A stretch of 64,000 bases of DNA from Lachnospiraceae bacterium (GCA_022766905.1 JALEPU010000110.1:1-64000), one strand, 5' to 3'. Counted from the first letter of the stretch, positions 10,245-19,434 are shown. A program made the numbers and translations. The notes: generated by a model from the letters alone, not told the origin.

Positions 10245-11246
10245 CTATTTTACAATCAACACATCTTCCAATGGTTTTCTCGCAGAGCAGGCTGCATCAA
10301 ATTCGTCTTTATAGTATCCAATGGCCATGAAAAGAACAACAACTTCGTTTTCAGGGATTTGTGCTGCCTTTTTCACCCCATCTATTTTCTTTCTGATTTC
10401 TCCTGCCTGTAAAAAGCAACTGCCAATCCCGTAATAATGTAAGGATAAAGCCAGACTCATGGCAAATAAAGCCCCATCCACATAAGGCTGATTCCGCTCA
10501 TAGGCATTTGTATAGGAAGAAATATCAGCAGTCACAATCAAATATTTATCAGCATCTTCTTCAAATCCTGTATTGCCTGCAATGAAGCTGCTGATCTCTT
10601 TATTTTTTTCCCGATCTTTAAAATAATACACCTTCGGGGACTGGCGATTACATGCAGAGGGAGCTTTCATCGCCAGAGCAACTGCTTCTTTTATCAATTC
10701 CACTTCAACCGATTTTTTGGCAAATTGCCGGATGGAATGTCTGGACCGGAAAAATTCCGGGAAAGCCCCTTGTATCTGCTTTTCCAGTTCCTCTTTCTGA
10801 ATCTTACAGATTCCACTTTCCAAATCTGCATTCATATAAACACGAAATGGTTCCAGTTCTTTCTCTAATTTTTCACAGGAAAAGCCCAGCTTTTTCTGAA
10901 ATTCTACATAAGCATCCAGAGTATTTAACGCATTTACTACTGAAAATCTGGACATATCAAATCCTAACGATTGATATTCTCTGATATAAATCAGTAAATC
11001 TTCTATTTTTTTCTGCCCAAACCCTTTTCTTGGATGTTCAAGAGACATCCCTTTTTCTAAAATGTGGGTCTGCCGGATAATTCTTCCGTCCAGGCTTCCT
11101 TCTGTTTTACAGAAACTATTTCCAAAATTGTATTTGCTATAATTCCGATAATCCCCAAGACTCTCGGATAACAATCCTTTGTTGTTTTGCATCTTTCGAA
11201 AGCTTTTATAAAAAAAACTTTTTTTCACCTTATCTTTTATACTCAT
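10245..11246 (-). CDS. Nitroreductase-family flavoprotein in glycan locus
   Basis: About 333 aa. The C-terminal 180 residues form a nitroreductase (FMN-dependent) domain beginning at RSRHSIRQFAKKSV, with SACNRQSPKVYYF, then YVDGALFAMSLALSLHYYGIGSC near the cofactor and dimer site. The N-terminal 150 residues are an extension not found in the minimal family (about 200 aa). Such long nitroreductases recur in surface-polysaccharide loci beside polysaccharide pyruvyl transferases, but a reaction is not established to my knowledge. The start at 11246 has GGTGA four bases upstream; a longer frame starts at 11258 with a weaker site. It is the first gene of the 2-11 kb leftward block. Confidence 0.78.
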   Translation of the reverse strand: MSIKDKVKKSFFYKSFRKMQNNKGLLSESLGDYRNYSKYNFGNSFCKTEGSLDGRIIRQTHILEKGMSLEHPRKGFGQKKIEDLLIYIREYQSLGFDMSRFSVVNALNTLDAYVEFQKKLGFSCEKLEKELEPFRVYMNADLESGICKIQKEELEKQIQGAFPEFFRSRHSIRQFAKKSVEVELIKEAVALAMKAPSACNRQSPKVYYFKDREKNKEISSFIAGNTGFEEDADKYLIVTADISSYTNAYERNQPYVDGALFAMSLALSLHYYGIGSCFLQAGEIRKKIDGVKKAAQIPENEVVVLFMAIGYYKDEFDAACSARKPLEDVLIVK

Positions 11247-11383
11247 TGCTTCACCCATTTTTTCTTTGTATTTGTATTTTCACATTTATTCAACTATACA
11301 TTATAATCAAATCCCCGTTGAAATGCAATGGTCAAATAGAGCCGGACAACATTGTTTTTGCAGAATCAAGCTTTGTTTTTTTC

Positions 11384-11412
11384 TTGCTATTTTCTGTCAA
11401 TCGCATTACAAT
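11384..11412 (+). promoter_or_regulatory. Sigma-A-like promoter of the repeat protein gene
   Basis: TTGCTA (11384-11389), a 17-base spacer and TACAAT (11407-11412), about 38 bases before the ATG. The start codon has AAGGAGG at 11436-11442. The divergent nitroreductase start lies at 11246. Confidence 0.6.
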
Positions 11413-11450
11413 AGATAATAGATTTTTAAATTTTTAAGGAGGTTAAATTT

Positions 11451-12833
11451 ATGAGAAAGAAATCTATTTATTATCTTTTACCAACGTTCTTACTTGCCTT
11501 TTGTCTACTGGCATTCTGTAAGACAGACAGCTCTGCTGCCACAACGCTCAATGTCAATGGTGGTTCTGTAACAGGTTATCAGTATGAGTATGGTTCTCCA
11601 GATTACTATAATTTTTATCTGCCCAGTGCCGGAAGAGTAAAGTTTACCATTACATCTTACATCGAATGCTATTCTCTTGCAATTTACGATTCTAACGGTG
11701 ATTTAATATTAAAAGATGTAGATAATTACTGGAATGAAGATGCTGGTATGAAAATCAATCATCATACTTATGATTTAACAGCAGGCACTTACCGTTTAAA
11801 AATAGTTGCCAGTTCATATAATAGTAATACTGCATATCATAGCGGCAAATATCAGTTAAATTCTTCCTTTACCAGCGCCAATGAGACATTCAGTGAACCA
11901 AGCAATTCCTTTGCTCAGGCTAAATCCATTGGACTTGGTGCAACAATAACGGGACAACTAGCCGAGAATGACCGTTTGGATTATTATAAAATCTATCTTC
12001 CTCAGACTACCAGACTTCGTGTTTATTTCACATCCTATCTTCCAAATTTTGAAATATATCTGGATGACGCTGAAGGAAATGAGGTTTGGGACCCAAATGG
12101 CTCGTGGGGAAACGAATGGAATGAAGATGCCCAGTACAAAGCTTTTACTTTTGACAGTGATAAATACTTTTCTCCCGGTACCTATTATTTCAAGGTAGTA
12201 CCTTATTATTACGACACAGGAAAATATCGTTTTTCTGTTTTAGGTCGTGATCTTACAACTACAGTAAAGAACGGCTGGCGGACAGAAAACGGCTATCGTT
12301 ACTATTATGTCAATGGATCTAAAGTGACAGGATGGAAAACCATCGGCGGTTACCGCTATTATTTCTCTCAGGCTTCCAGCACACGAGGCAGAATGATTAC
12401 CGGATGGGCTAAGATCGGCAATTATACCTACTACTTCTCCAAAGCTTCCGGAAAACAGGGCAGAATGATTACCGGATGGGCTAAGATTGGAAGTTATAAT
12501 TACTACTTTTCCAAAGCTTCCAACAAATTGGGGCGGATGCTCACCGGATGGCAGGTAATCGGCGGTCATGTGTACTATTTTTCCAAAGCTTCCCAAAAAG
12601 CAGGCAGAATGTTAACAGGCTGGCAAAATATCAGCGGTCATACTTATTATTTCTCCAAAGCATCTGAAAAAGCAGGTAGAATGTTAACAGGCTGGAGAAC
12701 CATCAGCGGTCACACCTATTACTTTTCAAAAGCAAAAAATACCTTTGGACGTATGCTCCGCGGCTATCAGACCATAAACGGTCATGAATACTATTTTAAT
12801 TCCAACGGACAGTTGGTTTATCAGTTATATTAA
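11451..12833 (+). CDS. Secreted protein with two PPC-like domains and cell-wall-binding repeats
   Basis: A 460-aa exported protein. A signal peptide (about residues 1-30, ending DSSAA) is followed by two related beta-rich domains (about 32-135 and 150-265). Each contains a Y-YNF/YKIYLP strand, a NEDA motif and a TAGTYR or SPGTYY strand, resembling pre-peptidase C-terminal (PPC) domains in tandem. The C-terminal 190 residues hold about eight repeats of roughly 23 residues built on GRMxTGW-xI-GxxYYFSKAS, the cell-wall-binding (choline/glucan-binding) repeat type. No catalytic domain is visible, so it is probably a surface-attached binding or adhesin-like protein. It is transcribed against its neighbours from its own promoter. 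Confidence 0.8.
   Translation: MRKKSIYYLLPTFLLAFCLLAFCKTDSSAATTLNVNGGSVTGYQYEYGSPDYYNFYLPSAGRVKFTITSYIECYSLAIYDSNGDLILKDVDNYWNEDAGMKINHHTYDLTAGTYRLKIVASSYNSNTAYHSGKYQLNSSFTSANETFSEPSNSFAQAKSIGLGATITGQLAENDRLDYYKIYLPQTTRLRVYFTSYLPNFEIYLDDAEGNEVWDPNGSWGNEWNEDAQYKAFTFDSDKYFSPGTYYFKVVPYYYDTGKYRFSVLGRDLTTTVKNGWRTENGYRYYYVNGSKVTGWKTIGGYRYYFSQASSTRGRMITGWAKIGNYTYYFSKASGKQGRMITGWAKIGSYNYYFSKASNKLGRMLTGWQVIGGHVYYFSKASQKAGRMLTGWQNISGHTYYFSKASEKAGRMLTGWRTISGHTYYFSKAKNTFGRMLRGYQTINGHEYYFNSNGQLVYQLY
12262..12825 (+). repeat. Tandem ~69-bp coding repeats
   Basis: The DNA encoding the cell-wall-binding modules repeats with a period of about 69 bases, marked by the recurring CAGAATGNTNACNGG and TATTACTTTTCC blocks. 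The most alike units are adjacent, as expected from expansion by slippage or recombination. The period is a multiple of three and the frame is kept throughout. Confidence 0.75.
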
Positions 12834-12905
12834 TTGAGAAAAATTTCTTACTCGCCACCTGAAAGGATGGGAGTCATCTTCCATCTGAGTAACCAATGAA
12901 GATAG

Positions 12906-12964
12906 AAAGAGTATGGATTGTTGCAAAGATGCATATCTTTGCAACACCCCATACTCTTTTTCTG
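12906..12964. terminator. Bidirectional terminator between convergent genes
   Basis: AGAGTATGG pairs with CCATACTCT, and inside it TGTTGCAAAGAT pairs with ATCTTTGCAACA around GCAT. A and T runs flank the stem on both sides. It lies between the repeat protein (plus) and the acyltransferase (minus), so it can end both transcripts. Confidence 0.8.
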
Positions 12965-12966
12965 TT

Positions 12967-13971
12967 TTATTCATTAAGATTTGCATTTGATTTCCTTATC
13001 CCCCGGATCAACGTTCCAATCAAAACAATTAAAATAAGAAGTGAAAAATCAACGAAAACTCTGCATCCTACGGAAACCGGAAAATAGAACGGAGTTCCTT
13101 TGAACTTTGCCAGAAAGCCCCACCATAATCCAAAGGGGGATCTCCAATCCAGGTCATGGATACATAGCAGGAGGATTGTATGTCTCCCAATAAAAGAAAT
13201 ACTTTTACGAAGCACCCTGTTCTTTTCCAGTTCCATCGCCAGAGCCATGATACAAACACTTCCACCGACGGCTCCGATACAATGAATCAACCATGGGGCA
13301 TATACCCTGGCTGCCATTTCAAAGTTTCCACAAAACAAAGAAGCAAACCAGACGATCAGGCATCCAATGAGAAGATCCTTTTCCGGCTGAATCGAATAAA
13401 GTTTGATGCAATAACCGATATACATAAATCCCGCTGCAACAAGAGCAAGATCCAGATTCAAAGGAATCCAGCTTATTTCTGAAATCCTGATTCCCATCCA
13501 CATCGCCAGAAACACCGGGATTGCTCTTATTTTCTCATTTACCTCTATGGAAAAAAGTGCATTCATGATTCTTCTGGCAAAAAACATGGTCAGCAGGAAC
13601 CAGATTGCTCCAATGGATTGGATTTCATGATGAGTAGAACCAAATCCATAAAAAGCTGATTTTAGAATTGTTTTGAAGTTTTCCATGAAAAATCCATGAC
13701 TTCTGAAAACGTTAAAAACCAATACAAAAATCACCGTTATGATATATGGAACAATTAATTGAAGGAAATCTTTTCTCACAGATTTTTCTTTTTTGTGATA
13801 CGTATAGCCACTTAAAATAAAAAAGAAAGGAACGTGAAAAGAAAAGATGATTCTTCTCAGAGTAGACGGGATGCCTACACAATGCCCTACCACAATAAAA
13901 ATCATTGCGATTCCGCGGCCAATGTCAATCCAGTCTTTTCTCTTGGATTCTGTTATATTCATTACCATCAT
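12967..13971 (-). CDS. Acyltransferase 3 family membrane protein
   Basis: About 334 aa with ten or so membrane segments. Near the N-terminus, DIGRGIAMIFIVVGHC carries the conserved His of the acyltransferase 3 (OafA/NodX-like) family, followed by FSFHVPFFFILSGY, another family hallmark. Members move acetyl or other acyl groups to sugars during surface-glycan synthesis. The start at 13971 is chosen for GAGGAG about ten bases upstream; the open frame extends to 14022, which would overlap the upstream gene by 13 bases. It is the last gene of the 13-22 kb leftward block. It probably O-acetylates the glycan; the acceptor is unknown. Confidence 0.82.
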   Translation of the reverse strand: MMVMNITESKRKDWIDIGRGIAMIFIVVGHCVGIPSTLRRIIFSFHVPFFFILSGYTYHKKEKSVRKDFLQLIVPYIITVIFVLVFNVFRSHGFFMENFKTILKSAFYGFGSTHHEIQSIGAIWFLLTMFFARRIMNALFSIEVNEKIRAIPVFLAMWMGIRISEISWIPLNLDLALVAAGFMYIGYCIKLYSIQPEKDLLIGCLIVWFASLFCGNFEMAARVYAPWLIHCIGAVGGSVCIMALAMELEKNRVLRKSISFIGRHTILLLCIHDLDWRSPFGLWWGFLAKFKGTPFYFPVSVGCRVFVDFSLLILIVLIGTLIRGIRKSNANLNE

Positions 13972-14009
13972 TATATCCTGTCTCCTCTTCAAAAAATGAA
14001 ACTGCTTAT

Positions 14010-15119
14010 CTAGTTTTCCCACTCATCTGCGTCCATCAAAGCTTTTCTCACAGCCTTTAACATTCCGTAACCATAGGTTTCATCCGGTTCTAAATAACCG
14101 CCTTCTCCCCATTCATTCCAGGCAAACATAAAGAGCATATCCTTATGGTATACTTCCTTTGCCCGCTTGATCTGTTTTGTTAAATAATGACAGAACTTCT
14201 TTGGCGTCACTCCCAGATAGACATGAGCACCTCTTTTATATCGTGGTGTATTATCCCAGTCTACAAATGCGCCTGGCAGCATTTTATCATCCTTTGGCTG
14301 AATCGAAAGAATCTTCTTCCAGGCATCATCATAATCAAAGGTAATGGTATTTCCTTTTGTCTGTTTCATGCCCAGCTTTTGAACCATAATCTTATTTTTC
14401 AATCGTTTCCATTTCCAGGCCAGGCTTTTTTCCTGCATATGATTTTTTACCAATGCCGGCTGATATTCAATTGCATAGTCGAACAAATAACCTGTCTCTG
14501 CTGTTGTGTGGTCATAATCTGCCTGCTGATAAACAAGGCACAAATCCTCAAAGCCATTTTCCCGGGCAAGTTCTTTCCAGTAAGTTACCATCTCTTTAAG
14601 CGGGCCGATAATTTCCGGCCGGTACAAGATCAGCAATGGTTTTCCGTCTACTTTGATATAACGATCGTCTTTAAAAAATTGCAGGAAATATTCAAAATGT
14701 TTTTTCCAGTCTTCTTTATCCGCGTAAGTCTGAGAAATCAGGACTTCTCTGCTCTTTTTTGCCCAGGCCTTTGTCCAGTCTTCATTTGCCCAGCACATAC
14801 AAAACGGTAAATCCACAGACTTATTTTCCAGCATTAATTCTGCCGGTTTTTCCATCAGCATATGGCCGTCAAACCAATAATGGTAGTAACAAAATCCATA
14901 GATTCCATATTTTTTGGCCAGCTTCGCCTGCCATTCCAGTGTTTTTACATCTGTAAGATCATAATAATTTTTATTTAAAGGCACCCTTGGCTGTTTATGC
15001 CCCTCAAATAAAGGATAGGCGCTTTTTACAGAAGTCCATTCTGTAAATCCCTCTCCCCACCATGCATCATTTTCAGGAAATGTATGAAATTGTGGTAAAT
15101 AAAATGCTATGATTTTCAT
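14010..15119 (-). CDS. WbsX-family (GH99-like) glycan biosynthesis protein
   Basis: About 369 aa with an N-terminus KIIAFYLPQFHTFPEND, then GFTEWTSVK, YGIYGFCYYHYWFDG and, near the C-terminus, FAWNEWGEGGYLEPD. These are the signatures of the WbsX/glycosyltransferase-WbsX family, which has a GH99-like TIM-barrel fold and occurs in O-antigen and capsule loci. No signal peptide is present, so it acts in the cytoplasm. Whether it works as a hydrolase or a transferase in these loci is not settled to my knowledge. The start at 15119 has GGAG six bases upstream; an alternative ATG lies at 15131. It lies between the pyruvyl transferase and the acyltransferase. Confidence 0.85.
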   Translation of the reverse strand: MKIIAFYLPQFHTFPENDAWWGEGFTEWTSVKSAYPLFEGHKQPRVPLNKNYYDLTDVKTLEWQAKLAKKYGIYGFCYYHYWFDGHMLMEKPAELMLENKSVDLPFCMCWANEDWTKAWAKKSREVLISQTYADKEDWKKHFEYFLQFFKDDRYIKVDGKPLLILYRPEIIGPLKEMVTYWKELARENGFEDLCLVYQQADYDHTTAETGYLFDYAIEYQPALVKNHMQEKSLAWKWKRLKNKIMVQKLGMKQTKGNTITFDYDDAWKKILSIQPKDDKMLPGAFVDWDNTPRYKRGAHVYLGVTPKKFCHYLTKQIKRAKEVYHKDMLFMFAWNEWGEGGYLEPDETYGYGMLKAVRKALMDADEWEN

Positions 15120-15143
15120 CCTTTTCTCCATTCTTCTGTTTTT

Positions 15144-16331
15144 TTAAGAAAGAGTGCGAAGGAACTCTCCTTCTTCTTTCAGCTCTTCGCTAAATTCCTT
15201 TGTTTTCCGATTCAGACATTCTTTGATTGCCTCTTCCTGGTCTACAATTTTTTGAAATGCTTCAATCAGTTCTTCTTTACAAGTTAATTGTTTTGAATCA
15301 AACACATAGTCCTCATAGCTTCCGAAAATATCTTTTGCAATTCCTTTTGATTTGATGGAGTAGCCTAAGGCTAAAGTCGGAACACCGGTAGAGTATGCAG
15401 CAATCACAGAATGGGTTCTGGCTCCGATAAAATATTTACATTTGGAAATGATATATTTTAACTGGCTGCAGTTATAGTGTTTCTTTACAAGTGCAACTCT
15501 TCCTGTATTTTTAAAATGATGATAAAGCTGTTCCAGTAATACCAGATCTCTTTCATCTTCCCAGAAAACATGAGGAATCAACATAATCTGATCGTTTGTC
15601 GTGTCCAGAATATGCTCCATAAATCCAACAATACTTGTAAATTTCCGGCTGGTCGTATCCTCAGATGCATTGGTATAACGACTGAAATTAATTCCGACGT
15701 ATTCATTTTTTGCGAACAATTCCTTATACTCTTCTACTTCTTCGACCGGAAGTACAAAAGCAGGATCCGGATACTGTTTTACATTTTTACATCCATGTTT
15801 TTTCAAATACTCTGTTGTAAAACTTTCGCGAGGCAAAATATAATCGAATTTATTTAAAATATTTAACAGACCCTCATTTAATTTTTCTTCTTCAATGGAG
15901 CAGGCACAAAGTACGGTTTTCCCTCCGGCCTGTTTGACACGATCTGTTAAATATCCGATTCGGTCTCTTAATGTATCTCCGTAACAGAAAACATCGCCTC
16001 CTGTTGAAATACCCAGATCTCCTTTTTTCACCAAAGATAGAGCATCTTTATATTCATAAGCCGCTCTGGCATGTACATCTATCTTCAAATAGTTTTTCAG
16101 ACGAGCCCAGAATGCAGAAATCGGGAAAATTCCTTTCGGGATTTCTTCTACGGGGACAATCTGTGCATATTGCTCTGTTCCGCACTGTTTTTCATCGTCT
16201 TTGTCCTTGGTATACAAAATCATATTATCTTTCTCACATTCCAGCATTCTGGAAAGAGATCTCGCTGTTGCCTCACAGCCTCTGTTTCCGCATCCAATAT
16301 GTGTATATAAAATATAATCCTTTTTTTCCAT
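15144..16331 (-). CDS. Polysaccharide pyruvyl transferase family protein
   Basis: A 395-aa cytoplasmic protein of the CsaB/WcaK-like polysaccharide pyruvyl transferase family, which adds ketal-linked pyruvate from phosphoenolpyruvate to sugars. Visible are HIGCGNRGCEATARS at the N-terminus, the glycine-rich GDLGISTGGDVFCYGD, and in the second half FIGARTHSVIAAYSTGVPTLALGYS, the family's C-terminal signature. It starts four bases after the stop of the preceding GT2 gene, so it is translationally coupled. The sugar modified is not predictable. Confidence 0.85.
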   Translation of the reverse strand: MEKKDYILYTHIGCGNRGCEATARSLSRMLECEKDNMILYTKDKDDEKQCGTEQYAQIVPVEEIPKGIFPISAFWARLKNYLKIDVHARAAYEYKDALSLVKKGDLGISTGGDVFCYGDTLRDRIGYLTDRVKQAGGKTVLCACSIEEEKLNEGLLNILNKFDYILPRESFTTEYLKKHGCKNVKQYPDPAFVLPVEEVEEYKELFAKNEYVGINFSRYTNASEDTTSRKFTSIVGFMEHILDTTNDQIMLIPHVFWEDERDLVLLEQLYHHFKNTGRVALVKKHYNCSQLKYIISKCKYFIGARTHSVIAAYSTGVPTLALGYSIKSKGIAKDIFGSYEDYVFDSKQLTCKEELIEAFQKIVDQEEAIKECLNRKTKEFSEELKEEGEFLRTLS

Positions 16332-16335
16332 AAAC

Positions 16336-17370
16336 CTACCCTCTGTTTTTTAATCGATACATACAATCCAGCAAAAAGAAACAACGGTATTTTAATAAAT
16401 AAACGCCGACTCTGACACTTGGGCGGAACTGTTTTCCATCCATACGACGGACTGCATGCTCGACAAATTTTTGATTTCGATAACGAAGAAATTCCTGTTT
16501 TCGTTCTCTGAAACAATCCGGATTGTCCTTATTAAAAATACTTCTTTGTGATGTATAAAGGAATTGGCGAATCGTATACAAATACAAATAGTTTCTCATC
16601 TCATTTTCTTCTTTTACCAGAGAATACAATTCTTTTATCATCATTTTAAAGTAATGCATCGCATCTTTCCGGTAACTGTTGGAGATGGAACCGGACTGAA
16701 TCCGATAGATATACCCGCTTTCCTTTATGATTTTTATTTTTTCTACCTTTGAAAACAGTGCAAAATTAAAAACAAAGTCTTCTCCCCAGGGAGTTGTCTC
16801 CGGAATCATCTGACCGCATTCTTCTATAAAACTTCTTTGATAGAATTTATTCCATAAAGCAATATAGTAAAGAGGCGAAGTTTTATAAGGCCGATATTCC
16901 TTATCATCTACATTTAAGAAACCTTTCTGAATCTGTTTGATCTGTTCTTTTTCCAGCACATCCGGAAGTATTTCACTGGAAAAATGGCCTTTTCTCCCCT
17001 GTTCATCCAATGTATCATACTGAAAAATGCAAATATTGTATGCATCATCCAAATGGCTTAACACGTTTTCCTCGAAATTCTCCTGCAGACAATCATCTCC
17101 GTCTACAAATCCAATCCATTTTCCTGTGGCTATGCGAAGTCCCGAATTTCTTGCAGCAGAAACACCCTGGTTTTCTTTATGGATGACCTTGATCCGCTCA
17201 TCCTTTTGGGCATATCTGTCACAAATCTCTCCGGTACTGTCTGTAGCCCCATCATCTACCAAAATAATTTCGATATCCGGCCTTTTTATGGCACACATAC
17301 TTTCAATGCATTGAGGAAGATACTTTTCTACATTATAAGCAGGCACAATGATACTTAGTGTAACCGCCAT
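16336..17370 (-). CDS. Glycosyltransferase family 2
   Basis: A 344-aa GT-A enzyme. The N-terminus reads LSIIVPAYNVEKYL, followed by ILVDDGATDSTGEI and the metal-binding region FVDGDDCL (the DxD equivalent), all classic family 2 landmarks. The rest is hydrophilic, so it adds a sugar in the cytoplasm. The ATG shares one base with the stop of the upstream GT2 (TAATG), implying coupled translation. The first 110 residues closely resemble the upstream gene, suggesting paralogous transferases for successive linkages. Donor sugar unknown. Confidence 0.9.
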   Translation of the reverse strand: MAVTLSIIVPAYNVEKYLPQCIESMCAIKRPDIEIILVDDGATDSTGEICDRYAQKDERIKVIHKENQGVSAARNSGLRIATGKWIGFVDGDDCLQENFEENVLSHLDDAYNICIFQYDTLDEQGRKGHFSSEILPDVLEKEQIKQIQKGFLNVDDKEYRPYKTSPLYYIALWNKFYQRSFIEECGQMIPETTPWGEDFVFNFALFSKVEKIKIIKESGYIYRIQSGSISNSYRKDAMHYFKMMIKELYSLVKEENEMRNYLYLYTIRQFLYTSQRSIFNKDNPDCFRERKQEFLRYRNQKFVEHAVRRMDGKQFRPSVRVGVYLLKYRCFFLLDCMYRLKNRG

Positions 17371-18431
17371 TATTTATTGACCCCCATTAACTTTTCTGCC
17401 AAAGTATTGGCCTGATAGAGAGCAAAGAGCCCTAATCCGAAATCCAGTCTGGCACACAGCCATACCATTTTTAAGCGGAACTCCAGATTTTTCACATTAA
17501 CTCTGGTAAAACTTTCTGCATACGGGCTGGTTTTTAAAATTTTGCTTACATATCTTAATTTTTCTTTCAATGGCTTTTCATTCTGTTTATTGAAAAAGCA
17601 CAAACGACAGCAAATACTAAAGGATTTAATTACCCGGGCATAAAATGCCTGTTGTAATTTTCCATCTTTTTGTTCTTTTACAAATTTTTTTATCTCCCGG
17701 AAGGTAATACAGTCCAGTTCTACCCGGTTTGGTTTATAGGCATTTGTAATGGAAGTTGGTACCATGCGATAGTGATAAAACGGTCTTTTCAGATAGCAGA
17801 CTTTTTTTGCTGCATAAAATGCATGCATATTAAATACCATATCATCCAGTGTTTTCAAATGTTCGGTAAAATGAAGATTATTTTCCCGAATAAAAGAGGT
17901 TTTATATATTTTATCCCATGGGGCTGCCAAAGGAATACCGGTTGGATGCGGAGACATAGGGAAATACAGCATAGCACGTCCAAGCTGTTTGATTGTCTCC
18001 TCCTCTTCTGTTACAAAATCATTTTGAAAATGATTCCATGGTTTTGTCTTATCCGGGAAATTCTGAAATCCATCAAAGAATACAATATCAGGATGATGCA
18101 TTTCTCCCCGATCATAAGCGCGCTCGAACATATCCGGCTCCAACCAGTCATCCGAGTCAATAAAAGCCATCCACTCTCCCTGAGCAATTGCTATTCCGCT
18201 GTTTCTTGCAGCCGCAACTCCTGCATTTTCTTTATGAATTACTTTTACTCTTTCGTCCTGATTTGCATACTCATCACAGATTTCACCGCAACGGTCCGGT
18301 GAACCGTCATCTACCAGAATGACTTCTATTTCTTTTAAAGTCTGATTTAGAATAGAATCTACACATTGATGAATATACTTCTCTACATTATAAATCGGTA
18401 CAATCACACTCACTTTTACATTAGTATCCAT
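17370..18431 (-). CDS. Glycosyltransferase family 2
   Basis: A 353-aa GT-A enzyme with VSVIVPIYNVEKYIHQCV at the N-terminus, VILVDDGSPDRCGEICDEYA, and FIDSDDWLEPDMF carrying the metal-binding acidic cluster. It is the middle member of a run of three transferase genes, six bases after the GT4-like gene and overlapping the next GT2 by one base. It probably extends the lipid-linked repeat unit in the cytoplasm. The close similarity of its first domain to the following gene suggests a duplication. Sugar and linkage cannot be read from sequence. Confidence 0.9.
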   Translation of the reverse strand: MDTNVKVSVIVPIYNVEKYIHQCVDSILNQTLKEIEVILVDDGSPDRCGEICDEYANQDERVKVIHKENAGVAAARNSGIAIAQGEWMAFIDSDDWLEPDMFERAYDRGEMHHPDIVFFDGFQNFPDKTKPWNHFQNDFVTEEEETIKQLGRAMLYFPMSPHPTGIPLAAPWDKIYKTSFIRENNLHFTEHLKTLDDMVFNMHAFYAAKKVCYLKRPFYHYRMVPTSITNAYKPNRVELDCITFREIKKFVKEQKDGKLQQAFYARVIKSFSICCRLCFFNKQNEKPLKEKLRYVSKILKTSPYAESFTRVNVKNLEFRLKMVWLCARLDFGLGLFALYQANTLAEKLMGVNK

Positions 18432-18437
18432 AATCCC

Positions 18438-19433
18438 TTATTTCCTTTCTTTATATATCTCTAAAATTTTATTTTTTAATGCTTCTGCATCTCCTCTTTT
18501 TACATAAAAAATATCATTTCCCTCTTGAAACAATTCTCTGTTGGCATCACTGTCCCCCAAAATAATTGGCTTTTGTAATGCCTGATAGATATAGGTCTTT
18601 CCCGGAATTGTCCGATTCGCCTTGCCAATCTTCGCAGAAAAATGACCGGCCAGACATAAATCGGACATGTTAACGTAATGAGCCAGTTCCTGCTGGGACA
18701 GCCAATCGAAATAAGTTACATTTTCTGTCTCCGGCCGCTTATACTTTTTCTGAATTGGCCCAATCATAATAAAATGTATCTTTTTTTCATTCCGCAGTTT
18801 ATAAATTGTTTTCAGAATCACTTCCACTCCCTGTACCGGAAGTATGGAGCCAAAATACACAACCAGATATTGATCCTTCCATTCCTCCGGCCGTTCTATC
18901 TTTTGAGGATAGTAAATTCCCGTATTTGCTTCCAGATACACAGTATAAAACCTGTTTCTGTCAATCCCGAATTCTTTTGAAAAATAGTCCGCATGGGCGT
19001 TTGTATCTGCGATGATATATTCCGCCTTTTTTATGGTCATCCGGTCTATCATTTTTACCAGTTTTGCAGCTATACTTCCCTGCTTTAATTTTTTTCTGTC
19101 GTCTACCAGGGTATCAAAAATTGAAATAAAGAAATCCAGTACTACCGGTTTCTTTCGAAACTTCCAGCTCCAGAATGGAAGAATCATCTGTCCCATAAAT
19201 CCTACCAGAATCATATCATATTTTTTTGCTTTTTCTTTGAATAATGCAACATACACTTTACAGATTCTCTTCAGATAACCGGAATCCGGATATGCAATCA
19301 TCCGATAGGAAGCAGCATACTTTTCCAGCAGCTTTTTCTCCTGACTGATGCGAATATAATCCGAATTTTTTGTTGCAATAAATAAAATATTTTTTTCTTT
19401 TATGATTTCAATGAATTCTTTTTCTGTCTTCAT
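18438..19433 (-). CDS. GT4-like (GT-B fold) glycosyltransferase
   Basis: About 331 aa. The C-terminal half has the GT-B features LVVYFGSILPVQGVEVIL, HFIMIGP, LAHYVNMSDLCLAG and a late region with IPGKTYIYQALQKPIILGDS, the nucleotide-sugar binding area of GT4-like enzymes. The N-terminal half includes EYIIADTNAHADYFSKEFG. Start at 19433, one base after the stop of the YfhO gene, is preferred over the frame opening at 19460 that overlaps it. The tight spacing implies an operon running YfhO, GT4-like, GT2, GT2, pyruvyl transferase. Confidence 0.82.
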   Translation of the reverse strand: MKTEKEFIEIIKEKNILFIATKNSDYIRISQEKKLLEKYAASYRMIAYPDSGYLKRICKVYVALFKEKAKKYDMILVGFMGQMILPFWSWKFRKKPVVLDFFISIFDTLVDDRKKLKQGSIAAKLVKMIDRMTIKKAEYIIADTNAHADYFSKEFGIDRNRFYTVYLEANTGIYYPQKIERPEEWKDQYLVVYFGSILPVQGVEVILKTIYKLRNEKKIHFIMIGPIQKKYKRPETENVTYFDWLSQQELAHYVNMSDLCLAGHFSAKIGKANRTIPGKTYIYQALQKPIILGDSDANRELFQEGNDIFYVKRGDAEALKNKILEIYKERK

Positions 19434-19434
19434 C

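Noticed and set aside
12240..12596. Minus-strand open frame over the repeat gene
   Set aside because: It arises from the codon use of the repeats on the other strand and has no ribosome site or homologous look.
12262..12825. Regular repeats that might suggest a CRISPR array
   Set aside because: The period is about 69 bases, units are contiguous without unique spacers, and all are in one reading frame coding for wall-binding modules.
14187..14810. 207-codon plus-strand open frame inside the WbsX gene
   Set aside because: It lies fully antisense to a clear family member and has no start signal or domain.
17670..18302. 210-codon plus-strand open frame inside a GT2 gene
   Set aside because: Antisense to a well-supported transferase, no ribosome site.
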